DNA of 14,569 nucleotides from Flavobacteriaceae bacterium UBA3078 (GTDB taxonomy: Bacteria; Bacteroidota; Bacteroidia; Flavobacteriales; Flavobacteriaceae): positions 2,642 to 17,210 of the forward strand of contig DFBO01000263.1 of NCBI GenBank assembly GCA_002366675.1. Reading direction: 5' to 3'. A program made the translations under genes and the position numbers. Shown in pieces: positions 7,055-14,239 of the stretch. The first letter of the stretch is position 1, and the number at the start of each line of letters is the position of its first letter. The notes under the pieces were generated by a model. It was not told the DNA's origin. It saw only the letters and a list, made by a program, of their open reading frames with translations, and ran no database searches.

Positions 7055-7072
7055 CATAAAGAAGTCTTTATG
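7055..7072 (-). promoter_or_regulatory. Inverted repeat/hairpin in the leader of the sigma factor gene
   Basis: CATAAAGA (7055-7062) and TCTTTATG (7065-7072) are perfect inverted repeats separated by 2 bases. In the - strand transcript they can form a 7-bp stem with a 4-nt loop (ACUU), ending 10 nt before the start codon. It could act as an operator on DNA or as a translation-controlling hairpin. There is no T-tract behind it on the - strand, so it is not a standard terminator. Confidence 0.5.
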
Positions 7073-7146
7073 TCTGGGGTTTAAAAAAATTTAAAAAGTA
7101 ATTTTCTGCTATAGGCTATCTTAGTGATTTTTAGAATTGTAAGTTT

Positions 7147-7179
7147 CAAATATAACAACATTCTGTTATAAAAAGCAAA
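7147..7179 (-). promoter_or_regulatory. Bacteroidota-type promoter for the sigma factor gene
   Basis: On the - strand TTTG (7179-7176) and TATATTTG (7154-7147) are 21 bases apart and match the TTTG / TAnnTTTG consensus. Transcription would begin near 7140, giving a leader of about 95 nt that includes the hairpin at 7055-7072. The 232-base gap between the sigma gene and uvrA holds only this promoter, the hairpin and the uvrA promoter. Confidence 0.55.
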
Positions 7180-7245
7180 AAAAGCATTATTATTTCAAAA
7201 AAAATATTCAATATCGATCTATTTTTTAGGCTGATTTACTTATAG

Positions 7246-7253
7246 TATCTTTG
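7246..7253 (+). promoter_or_regulatory. -7 promoter element for uvrA
   Basis: TATCTTTG matches TAnnTTTG exactly and is followed by GCAAAATT. It is 23 bases before the ATG at 7277. The -33 region contains only a T-run (7222-7227) and no clear TTTG. A start site about 7 bases downstream falls near 7260, which rules against the TTG at 7262 as the translation start. Confidence 0.6.
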
Positions 7254-7276
7254 CAAAATTATTGTTGAAACAACTT

Positions 7277-10060
7277 ATGGCAGTCAATATTTCTAAAGTA
7301 AACCCTAAAAATAATATCATCATAAAAGGTGCTAGTTTGCACAATTTGAAACATATCGATGTTGTTATTCCCAGAAACAAATTAGTTGTTTTAACAGGCT
7401 TATCTGGTTCTGGAAAATCTAGTTTAGCTTTCGATACGCTTTATGCTGAAGGTCAGCGTAGATATGTTGAAAGTTTATCTAGTTATGCTCGTCAGTTTTT
7501 AGGAAGACTTAATAAGCCAAAAGTAGAATATATTAAAGGAATTGCGCCTGCTATTGCTATTGAGCAAAAGGTTAATTCTACCAATCCACGATCTACAGTT
7601 GGAACGACAACAGAAATTTATGATTATCTAAAACTTTTGTTTGCTAGGATAGGAAAAACCTATTCTCCAAAATCTGGAAATGAAGTTAAAAAAGACACCG
7701 TTTCAGATGTTATTAAATTTATAAAAACTTTTGATGAAGGTGAAAAACTCCTCCTCCTCGCTCCTATTCATCTAGAAAAAGATCGTTCTATGAGCGATAA
7801 ACTTAAAGTCTTACAACAACAAGGATATGCCAGAATAAAAGTTGCAGATAGTGTTATTAGAATTGAGGAGAATTTAGAAGTTTCTGATAAAGATTCTGTG
7901 TATTTAGTGGTTGATAGAATTATTACTAAAAACGAAGAAGACTTTTATAATAGATTGGCAGATGCCATACAGACAGCCTTTTTTGAAGGTGAAGGCGAAT
8001 GTTTTGTTGAAACATTAAGCGATAACAAGCAACGCTTATTTAGTAATAAATTTGAATTGGATGGTATTGATTTCTTAGAGCCAAATGTACATCTATTTAG
8101 TTTTAACAACCCTTATGGAGCTTGCCCTAAATGTGAAGGATATGGAGACATTATTGGTATCGATGAAGATTTAGTATTTCCAAATACAGCATTATCAGTT
8201 TTTGAAAATGGTATTTTTCCGTGGAGAGGAGAAAGCATGAGTTGGTATCGTGATCAACTAGTCAATAATTCACATAAATTCGATTTCCCAATCCATAAGC
8301 CGTATTTTCAATTAAGTGTAGAGCAAAAAGCACTTATTTGGAATGGCAATCAATATTTTGAAGGTTTAAATTCATTCTTTGCAGAGTTAGAGTCTAAAGC
8401 TTATAAAATTCAAAATCGTGTGATGCTTTCTCGTTATAGAGGAAAAACTAAATGTAAAACCTGTCATGGTAAAAGATTAAGACCTGAAACAGAATTTATT
8501 AAAATTGATGGAGCAACCATTACCAATCTGGTTGACTTGCCTTTAAATAAATTGTCTGAATTCTTTAAAAATATAGAGCTTAACTCTTACGATTTAAAAA
8601 TTGCAAAACGCTTATTAAAAGAAATAAACAACAGACTCTCTTTTTTAGAAAATGTAGGACTCAACTACTTAACTTTAAATAGAAAGTCTAATACATTATC
8701 TGGTGGTGAAAGTCAACGCATTAATCTAGCAACTTCTCTAGGTAGTAGTCTGGTTGGCTCCATGTATATTTTAGATGAACCAAGTATTGGTTTACACCCA
8801 AAAGATACAGAAAGACTTGTTGATGTTTTAAAAGCATTAAGAGATTTAGGAAACACCGTTATTGTGGTTGAGCATGATGAAGATATCATGAAAGAAGCAG
8901 ATGAAATAATAGATATTGGTCCAGAAGCAGGCACTTTTGGTGGCGAAGTAGTTGCTACAGGTACTTATAAAGACATTCTGGCTTCTACGTCTTTAACTGC
9001 ACAATATTTAAATGGACAATTACAGATTGAAGTTCCAAAAAAGCGTAGAACTTCTAGATATCAAATTCAAATAATTGGAGCCAGAGAAAATAATTTAAAA
9101 AATATAGATGTTACCATTCCACTTGGCATGTTAACAGTAATTACAGGTGTTTCTGGAAGTGGAAAAAGTACGTTAATTAAAAAAATAGTATTTCCTGCTC
9201 TTCAGAAAAAACTAACCGATTTTAGCGATAAACCAGGCCAGTTTTCAGAATTAAAAGGAAATTTTAGTAATGTGAAACAGGTTGAATTTGTAAACCAAAA
9301 TCCAATTGGTCGTTCTTCTCGTTCAAACCCTGTAACATACATAAAGACTTATGATGACATACGAGCCTTGTTTGCAAGTCAGAAATTAAGTAAAATTAGA
9401 AACTATCAAGCCAAGCATTTTTCATTTAATGTGGATGGTGGACGTTGTGAAACCTGTAAAGGTGAAGGTGAAGTAACCATCGAAATGCAGTTTATGGCAG
9501 ATGTCCATTTAACTTGTGAAACTTGTAATGGCAAACGTTTTAAGAAAGAAGTTTTAGAAGTCACTTTTGAAGAAAAATCGATTGATAATATTCTTAATCT
9601 AACTATAGATGACGCCATCGCTTTTTTTGAAAAACACAAACAAACTAAAATTCAGAAAAAATTACAACCATTGCAAGATGTTGGCTTGGGTTATGTAACA
9701 TTAGGTCAAAGTTCCTCTACGCTTTCTGGTGGTGAAGCCCAACGAATTAAACTTGCATCGTTTTTAAGTAAAGGAAGTAAAAGTGATCAGGCTTTATTTA
9801 TTTTCGATGAGCCTACTACTGGATTACACTTTCATGATATTCAAAAACTATTAAAATCCTTTCAAGCACTTATTGAAAAAGGTCATTCCATTATCGTTGT
9901 AGAGCACAATTTAGAATTAATTAAATGTGCTGACCATATTATTGATTTAGGTCCCGAAGGTGGAGAAAATGGTGGATATTTAGTTGCTTCAGGAACTCCA
10001 GAGGAAATAATTAAAAACAAAAATTCTGTTACAGGCAAATATTTAAAAGAAAAGCTTTAA
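7277..10060 (+). CDS. uvrA: Excinuclease ABC subunit A
   Basis: A 927-residue UvrA, the damage-recognition ATPase of nucleotide excision repair, which loads UvrB onto lesions in the cytoplasm. Two ABC ATPase halves are complete. Half 1: Walker A GLSGSGKSS (41-49), zinc-module cysteines C283/C286 and C393/C396, signature LSGGESQR (474-481), Walker B YILDEP (497-502). Half 2: Walker A GVSGSGKST (624-632), zinc finger C724/C727 and C747/C750, signature LSGGEAQR (816-823), Walker B FIFDEP (841-846). The UvrB-binding and insertion domains lie between 120 and 280, with normal spacing and length. I start it at ATG 7277; an in-frame TTG at 7262 would add five residues but lies at the predicted transcription start. 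IGRSSRSNP replaces the common IGRTPRSNP, as in other Bacteroidota. Monocistronic; its stop is 9 bases from the convergent DUF3667 gene. Confidence 0.97.
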   Translation: MAVNISKVNPKNNIIIKGASLHNLKHIDVVIPRNKLVVLTGLSGSGKSSLAFDTLYAEGQRRYVESLSSYARQFLGRLNKPKVEYIKGIAPAIAIEQKVNSTNPRSTVGTTTEIYDYLKLLFARIGKTYSPKSGNEVKKDTVSDVIKFIKTFDEGEKLLLLAPIHLEKDRSMSDKLKVLQQQGYARIKVADSVIRIEENLEVSDKDSVYLVVDRIITKNEEDFYNRLADAIQTAFFEGEGECFVETLSDNKQRLFSNKFELDGIDFLEPNVHLFSFNNPYGACPKCEGYGDIIGIDEDLVFPNTALSVFENGIFPWRGESMSWYRDQLVNNSHKFDFPIHKPYFQLSVEQKALIWNGNQYFEGLNSFFAELESKAYKIQNRVMLSRYRGKTKCKTCHGKRLRPETEFIKIDGATITNLVDLPLNKLSEFFKNIELNSYDLKIAKRLLKEINNRLSFLENVGLNYLTLNRKSNTLSGGESQRINLATSLGSSLVGSMYILDEPSIGLHPKDTERLVDVLKALRDLGNTVIVVEHDEDIMKEADEIIDIGPEAGTFGGEVVATGTYKDILASTSLTAQYLNGQLQIEVPKKRRTSRYQIQIIGARENNLKNIDVTIPLGMLTVITGVSGSGKSTLIKKIVFPALQKKLTDFSDKPGQFSELKGNFSNVKQVEFVNQNPIGRSSRSNPVTYIKTYDDIRALFASQKLSKIRNYQAKHFSFNVDGGRCETCKGEGEVTIEMQFMADVHLTCETCNGKRFKKEVLEVTFEEKSIDNILNLTIDDAIAFFEKHKQTKIQKKLQPLQDVGLGYVTLGQSSSTLSGGEAQRIKLASFLSKGSKSDQALFIFDEPTTGLHFHDIQKLLKSFQALIEKGHSIIVVEHNLELIKCADHIIDLGPEGGENGGYLVASGTPEEIIKNKNSVTGKYLKEKL

Positions 10061-10069
10061 TTAAGTTTA

Positions 10070-11137
10070 TTAATATAGTAAGAATGTTACTAAGGCTACA
10101 ATTACACCTGCAAAAGGCAATACCATAAGTAAAAATGCAAATGAGACAACATTACATTTAATAAAACTTACAAACCAGCCCTGTCCATAAAAACGCTTTA
10201 ATGCAAAATATAAATAGAAAAACGAGGACCAAACTATAAGCCAATCTATCCAATCTGGAATATCCCAGATGAAATTTATCCCTATAATCATACTAAATAG
10301 CATAAAAAGGAAAGAGAAAAAATAAAAGCTAAAAACTAAATGATGTGCAAACGTGCCTCTTCTCCAATAAAAAATCTTCAACAATAATGCGAAAATTGGT
10401 AATAGAAAAAACATGGCTAAGGGAATACTATCTATAACAGCACCTAAGAAACTCCCTCCATCTCTAGTTTTATAAAACTTCAACATTTGACCATAAAGCC
10501 TTCGTTTAAAAGAACTTGTATCATCTTTCAAACCCATTGCTTTGTAAATTTCATTATCTTGAGCTCCAATTTCTAACAATGAATCTACTTTTTTCTCATC
10601 GAAATCGAAGGTTAAATCATTCCCATCAGTTTTTATATCTGTTTTAATTATAGAATCAAGCACATTTAATTCTGCTTCATCCATACCAATAGACTTATGA
10701 TTGTCTTTTAAAGGCTGTAGTATATTATTAATATCTGTTGAATCTAATAGTGTCTTCACTTTTAAAGAATCTGAAACAAGAGGTTTGTTAAACGTTTTCT
10801 TCAACTCATTATCCATTTTCTCAGTCATTGGTCTCGTTAGAATGGTAAATACAAAGAAAAACACAACTGAAACAAACAGATACATTTGTGCTGGATGCAA
10901 ATACAATAAGCGCTTCCCTTCTATAAATTTACTTGCTAGATAACCAGGTTTAATTAATAATGGAATAAAACTCTTAAAAAAGCGTGCATCAAAAGAAAAG
11001 TAATTACTTATGGTATTGTAAAACAAGACACCTATAGTCAACTCATCTTTAGATTTTTGACCACAATGAGGACAAAAATTGAAATCACTTTCAAAAGGTT
11101 TTTCGCAATTTTTACAAGTAGCTTGGTTGGTTGACAT
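10070..11137 (-). CDS. DUF3667 membrane protein with N-terminal zinc ribbon
   Basis: A 355-residue membrane protein of the DUF3667 family, common in Bacteroidota and of unknown function. A cytoplasmic zinc ribbon opens it: C8-x2-C11 and C22-x2-C25 (TCKNCEKPF, NFCPHCGQ). Next come the family-typical TISNYFSFDARFFKSFIPLLIKPG and EGKRLLYLHPAQMYLF (41-88). A first membrane segment lies at about 85-100, then a long acidic, extracytoplasmic or cytoplasmic insert (about 101-230, rich in D/E/K/S), then some four hydrophobic segments between about 238 and 355 (AMFFLLPIFALLLKIFYW, HHLVFSFYFFSFLFMLF, WLIVWSSFFYLYFAL, FAFLLMVLPFAGVIVALV). It is the last gene of the three-gene - strand cluster, 38 bases after the deformylase stop; an imperfect TACATTTA at 11156-11163 may give it some own transcription. 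Confidence 0.88.
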   Translation of the reverse strand: MSTNQATCKNCEKPFESDFNFCPHCGQKSKDELTIGVLFYNTISNYFSFDARFFKSFIPLLIKPGYLASKFIEGKRLLYLHPAQMYLFVSVVFFFVFTILTRPMTEKMDNELKKTFNKPLVSDSLKVKTLLDSTDINNILQPLKDNHKSIGMDEAELNVLDSIIKTDIKTDGNDLTFDFDEKKVDSLLEIGAQDNEIYKAMGLKDDTSSFKRRLYGQMLKFYKTRDGGSFLGAVIDSIPLAMFFLLPIFALLLKIFYWRRGTFAHHLVFSFYFFSFLFMLFSMIIGINFIWDIPDWIDWLIVWSSFFYLYFALKRFYGQGWFVSFIKCNVVSFAFLLMVLPFAGVIVALVTFLLY

Positions 11138-11175
11138 TATTTAAAATTGGTTTTATAAATGTAAGAAAAAAGAAG

Positions 11176-11820
11176 TTACTCAGAATCTTTTACTTCCTTT
11201 TCCAAATGGTCTAAATATAAAATACCGTTTAAGTGATCTATTTCATGCTGAAAAATAACTGAAGTAAACCCTTCTACTCTTTCAGATTTATGCACGTTTT
11301 CCATAGTGTCGTATTCTATAACTATCTCAAAAGATCTATTATATAGCGTTTCAGATCTATCCGGAATAGACAAACAACCTTCTGTATACGTTTGCTTCTC
11401 TTCGGAATATTCAGTAATCTTTGGATTTAAATACACTTCAAAAGGAAATTCCTCTTTATCAAACCTTTGGACCCAAATAATATTCTTTAAAACTCCAACC
11501 TGTGGAGCAGCTATCCCAACACCAAGAGACATACTATCTCTAACAGTTCGATATAATCTTTTTACAAAATTTTGAAGGACAGTGTCTTTTGGATTTAGTA
11601 ATACTGGAGAGCTTTTTGTTCTTAATAAAAGAGAATCAGATTTCGAGTTAATTTTATAAACTCGCATTGGTGTCGAACTATCTGCTTGCATAATAAGTGA
11701 TATCTCACTTTTAGAAAAGGACGTTTTAGCAATGGATTCTTTATTAAGTTTTTTAGTTCCAGAACAAGCGCTTATTGTTAGAATAATTATAATTGTAAAT
11801 AAATACTCTTTAAGTTTCAT
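11176..11820 (-). CDS. Peptide deformylase-family lipoprotein
   Basis: A 214-residue protein with a full peptide deformylase domain behind a lipoprotein signal. Residues 1-18 are a signal peptide ending in the lipobox TISAC (C19 lipidated, then SGTKK). The catalytic motifs are all present: motif 1 GVGIAAPQVG (100-109), motif 2 EGCLSIP with metal ligand C149, and motif 3 QHEIDH with H192, E193 and H196. Deformylases normally remove the N-formyl group from nascent proteins at the ribosome, about 165-195 residues and no export signal. Export of an intact active site suggests a periplasmic or outer-membrane-anchored enzyme acting on formylated peptides or another amide substrate; this is inference. 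The residues after the Cys are basic rather than acidic, unlike the surface-export signal described for some Flavobacteriaceae lipoproteins, so a periplasm-facing position is more likely. Follows the phosphatase gene by 26 bases. Confidence 0.92.
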   Translation of the reverse strand: MKLKEYLFTIIIILTISACSGTKKLNKESIAKTSFSKSEISLIMQADSSTPMRVYKINSKSDSLLLRTKSSPVLLNPKDTVLQNFVKRLYRTVRDSMSLGVGIAAPQVGVLKNIIWVQRFDKEEFPFEVYLNPKITEYSEEKQTYTEGCLSIPDRSETLYNRSFEIVIEYDTMENVHKSERVEGFTSVIFQHEIDHLNGILYLDHLEKEVKDSE

Positions 11821-11846
11821 TGAATTAGTTTTTGTTTGGTCTGAAA

Positions 11847-12932
11847 TTAATCATCAAAAGTAAATACTTCACCTTCTTTTGTACCTCTAGAATAGTTTTT
11901 TCCATCTATTAATAACACCTCTCCATAGATGCCCTTTTTAATACTAGAATCTACACCAAATATTTTTTGATTGTACAGTTGTACGATTTCTTCATTGGAA
12001 CAATGACCAACAACAATATGTTCTGAGTTAATGTCTGAAAGAATCTCATTTATTTCGTTATCTGATAAATCATCATTAAAATAGCCTCGATACCAAATTG
12101 GACCAGTTGAACCATAATAGTCTTGGTAGAAAGATGTTAATTTTAAAATATCTTTATCTATGTCTATCGATTTTCTCATTAGTTTATTTATGTTCTCAAT
12201 ATCGTATCCTAAGTCAATGAATTTTTTTGATATTCCACCATGTACATAGGTGTCTTTATTGATTTTAATTATTGTTGCTTTAGATCTAAGCCATCTTCCT
12301 AAAACAGTTTGATTATTAAATAAGTCTGTATAGTTAGTTTCAAGTAAATCTGCAGTAACTTGATATTTATGGTTTAAATATCTTAAATCTTTATGAAGCA
12401 CCATATATTCATGATTTCCTAATAAAAAATGAACCTTGCCTCCACTCTTTTCTGCTTGCTTTTCTAGGTTATAGACAAACCAAAGGGTTTCTGTTACTTT
12501 TGGGCCACGATCAAAAATATCTCCAACAATTACTAAATGGCCATTTCCAAATTTCCAATTTAAATTGTCATCAATAATTTGATTGTTTATTAATATTTCA
12601 ATGGCTAAATCAAATTGTCCATGAATATCACTCAATACAACTATTTTAGATGTTGTACTAAAAGTAGCTTTCTCTGGAATAAATGACGTTTGGTATGTTT
12701 CTAAAGGCAAATCAGTAACCTCAATTTCTCCATTATTAATATTCTTTTCTACAAGTTTATTATCCTGAATAAAGATATACGGACCATCGTTAATTTTTAA
12801 GCTATCTGAAGCTGTTAATTGTTCTTTCTTTGGGTCATCAACAATTGACTCTTTTAAATTTTGAGAGACAGAATTTATTGAAATTACAAAGCAGATTGAA
12901 TAAAGCCAATATGAATTAAAAAGGTGTTTCAT
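11847..12932 (-). CDS. Exported calcineurin-like metallophosphatase (Shewanella-like PPP type)
   Basis: A 361-residue metallophosphoesterase with an N-terminal signal peptide (hydrophobic 9-21, probable cleavage near SVSQ at 21-24). After a low-conservation spacer (25-95) the PPP-type dimetal motifs follow in order: VVLSDIHGQFD (D102, H104), VGDIFDRG (D138), LLGNHEYM (N173, H174), YVHGGIS (H231) and VVGHC (H310). The GDxxDRG/GNHE pattern and the extended helical insert between them resemble bacterial Shewanella-like phosphatases, which are related to eukaryotic Ser/Thr phosphatases; the substrate, protein or small phosphoester, is unknown. Location is periplasmic or secreted. It is the first gene of the probable operon with the deformylase lipoprotein and the DUF3667 protein. 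No clear TAnnTTTG promoter was found in the 180 bases before it. Confidence 0.9.
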   Translation of the reverse strand: MKHLFNSYWLYSICFVISINSVSQNLKESIVDDPKKEQLTASDSLKINDGPYIFIQDNKLVEKNINNGEIEVTDLPLETYQTSFIPEKATFSTTSKIVVLSDIHGQFDLAIEILINNQIIDDNLNWKFGNGHLVIVGDIFDRGPKVTETLWFVYNLEKQAEKSGGKVHFLLGNHEYMVLHKDLRYLNHKYQVTADLLETNYTDLFNNQTVLGRWLRSKATIIKINKDTYVHGGISKKFIDLGYDIENINKLMRKSIDIDKDILKLTSFYQDYYGSTGPIWYRGYFNDDLSDNEINEILSDINSEHIVVGHCSNEEIVQLYNQKIFGVDSSIKKGIYGEVLLIDGKNYSRGTKEGEVFTFDD

Positions 12933-13109
12933 TTTAATAAAAACAATTTATAATTTGAGAATCTACTAATTTAAGTATAATATTTCACAGAATTAATGAT
13001 AAATATTTTTTGATAAAATTTAATTGTATTCTATTGATTTTTAAGCGATAACAAATATTGAAATTATTCTGGTAACCAACTTTTAAAATTTTTGGCATGT
13101 TGTTTGTTT

Positions 13110-13117
13110 TATAATTG
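13110..13117 (+). promoter_or_regulatory. Possible -7 promoter element for the secreted repeat protein
   Basis: TATAATTG differs from TAnnTTTG at one position and lies 27 bases before the ATG at 13145. A TTTG at 13091-13094 is 15 bases upstream, shorter than the usual spacing. The rest of the 212-base gap 12933-13144 is very AT-rich and shows no ORF, hairpin or other signal I can support. Confidence 0.3.
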
Positions 13118-13144
13118 GCAAGTATCAATTTAAATCCCGCAATT

Positions 13145-14158
13145 ATGAAAAAAATTCTATTTTTTATAACAGCTTTAATCCTTGGAGGATTATCTGTTAA
13201 CGCAACTACAACCGCCAAAGTAAACCATGAAGATCATTCTACAACTTTGAGAGGTTATGGTAATTCTTTCATTTTTGTTGAAAATGGTATTGAATTCTCA
13301 GTATTTCCAGATGGACAGTTTGATTTTTACATGCCTTCTTATGGGCCAAACATAAATGTATCTGCTCCAGGAATTAGCATTAGTTTTAATTCTGGATACG
13401 ATTATAATCCATTTTTACAATACGAAGAGTTTGGTGCTATCATTCAAGTAGAACATGTGCCAGTGTATTACGATTATTATGGTCGAGTTTCACAGATTGG
13501 TAATATTTTTATAAACTATAATGGTCGTGGATATGTTACACAAGTAGGTGGACTTTTTATTCACTATAATAGATATCACACGTATTCTCATTATACAGGA
13601 TTTATTAATTTATACAATAGACATTATGTTTACAGACCATGGCACAATTATTATAGAATTCCAGCATTTAACCACTGCGTAATCTATAATAGGCCATACA
13701 GGCAACATTATAAGCCAATAAGATATTCTTATTCGCAACCATATTATAAAAACTATAGACGTACAACTGCTGTTGCTAGTAGAAGAGGAAATACGATTTA
13801 CAGAAGCGATAAATTAGCAACAAGACCTAGTCGTGCAAATAGCACACCTAGACGTGATGTAAGAGGTGGAAACCCTAGGTCAAACCAGTTGGCATTAAAT
13901 ACAGTTCGACCACGTAAAGGTTCTGAAATGAATTCTCCAAGATCGAATAATTATGTGAGTTCGAAACCAAGAACAACAACAAATAGTGTAAAACCTCGTA
14001 AGAGTTCGCAAATAAATTCACCAAGAACTCAAACTAGAGTTAATACAATAAAAAAGAATGGAGCAGTTGGAAAACCAAAGTCTTTAAATAATCGCACATA
14101 TAATAGTAAGAGTAACAAAAACAGACAAATAGCTTCAAATACTAGAAGCAAAAGGTAA
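13145..14158 (+). CDS. Secreted basic Tyr/His-rich repeat protein, function unknown
   Basis: A 337-residue exported protein. Residues 1-20 are a signal peptide (MKKILFF...GGLSVNA) with likely cleavage after A20. Residues 40-95 form a beta-rich N-terminal domain (NSFIFVENGIEFSVFPDGQFDF, GISISFNSGYDY). Residues 97-158 carry four copies of a 16-residue repeat of the form GxVxQIxxIFIxYN, degenerate in copies 1 and 4. Residues 160-207 are packed with Tyr, His and Arg. The C-terminal 120 residues are a low-complexity Arg/Lys/Ser/Asn tail with only three acidic residues and a repeated VRPRKGSEMNSPR / VKPRKSSQINSPR unit at 254-266 and 282-294. I recognise the N-terminal half as a family seen in flavobacteria but know no function; a cell-envelope or matrix-binding role would fit the charge but is speculation. 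The ATG at 13145 is chosen over an upstream TTG (13115) because the signal peptide starts there. A terminator hairpin follows. Confidence 0.85.
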   Translation: MKKILFFITALILGGLSVNATTTAKVNHEDHSTTLRGYGNSFIFVENGIEFSVFPDGQFDFYMPSYGPNINVSAPGISISFNSGYDYNPFLQYEEFGAIIQVEHVPVYYDYYGRVSQIGNIFINYNGRGYVTQVGGLFIHYNRYHTYSHYTGFINLYNRHYVYRPWHNYYRIPAFNHCVIYNRPYRQHYKPIRYSYSQPYYKNYRRTTAVASRRGNTIYRSDKLATRPSRANSTPRRDVRGGNPRSNQLALNTVRPRKGSEMNSPRSNNYVSSKPRTTTNSVKPRKSSQINSPRTQTRVNTIKKNGAVGKPKSLNNRTYNSKSNKNRQIASNTRSKR

Positions 14159-14181
14159 TAAGAATTTGGTTGGTTAGTTAG

Positions 14182-14235
14182 AAAGTCCTGCGAGTAGTTT
14201 GCCTCAAAGCAACCTCGTGGGATTTTCTCTTTTTA
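14182..14235 (+). terminator. Long hairpin terminator after the secreted protein gene
   Basis: AAAGTCCTGCGAG (14182-14194) pairs with CTCGTGGGATTTT (14214-14226) in + strand RNA over 13 bp, using three G-U pairs; a small inner stem (TTGC/GCAA) extends it. A T-rich stretch (TTTTCTCTTTTT) follows. On the - strand the wobble pairs become A-C mismatches, so it works best for the + strand gene, though it sits between convergent genes. Confidence 0.75.
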
Positions 14236-14239
14236 AACA

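Noticed and set aside
7262..7276. TTG start giving a five-residue N-terminal extension of UvrA
   Set aside because: The predicted transcription start from the TATCTTTG at 7246-7253 is near 7260, leaving no leader, and the ATG at 7277 gives the usual UvrA N-terminus.
11306..11575. An 89-residue + strand ORF inside the deformylase gene
   Set aside because: It is antisense to the conserved catalytic motifs and looks like a shadow frame.
12985..13218. A 77-residue - strand ORF in the gap before the secreted protein gene
   Set aside because: It overlaps the signal-peptide region of a better-supported gene, has no recognisable motif and no promoter.
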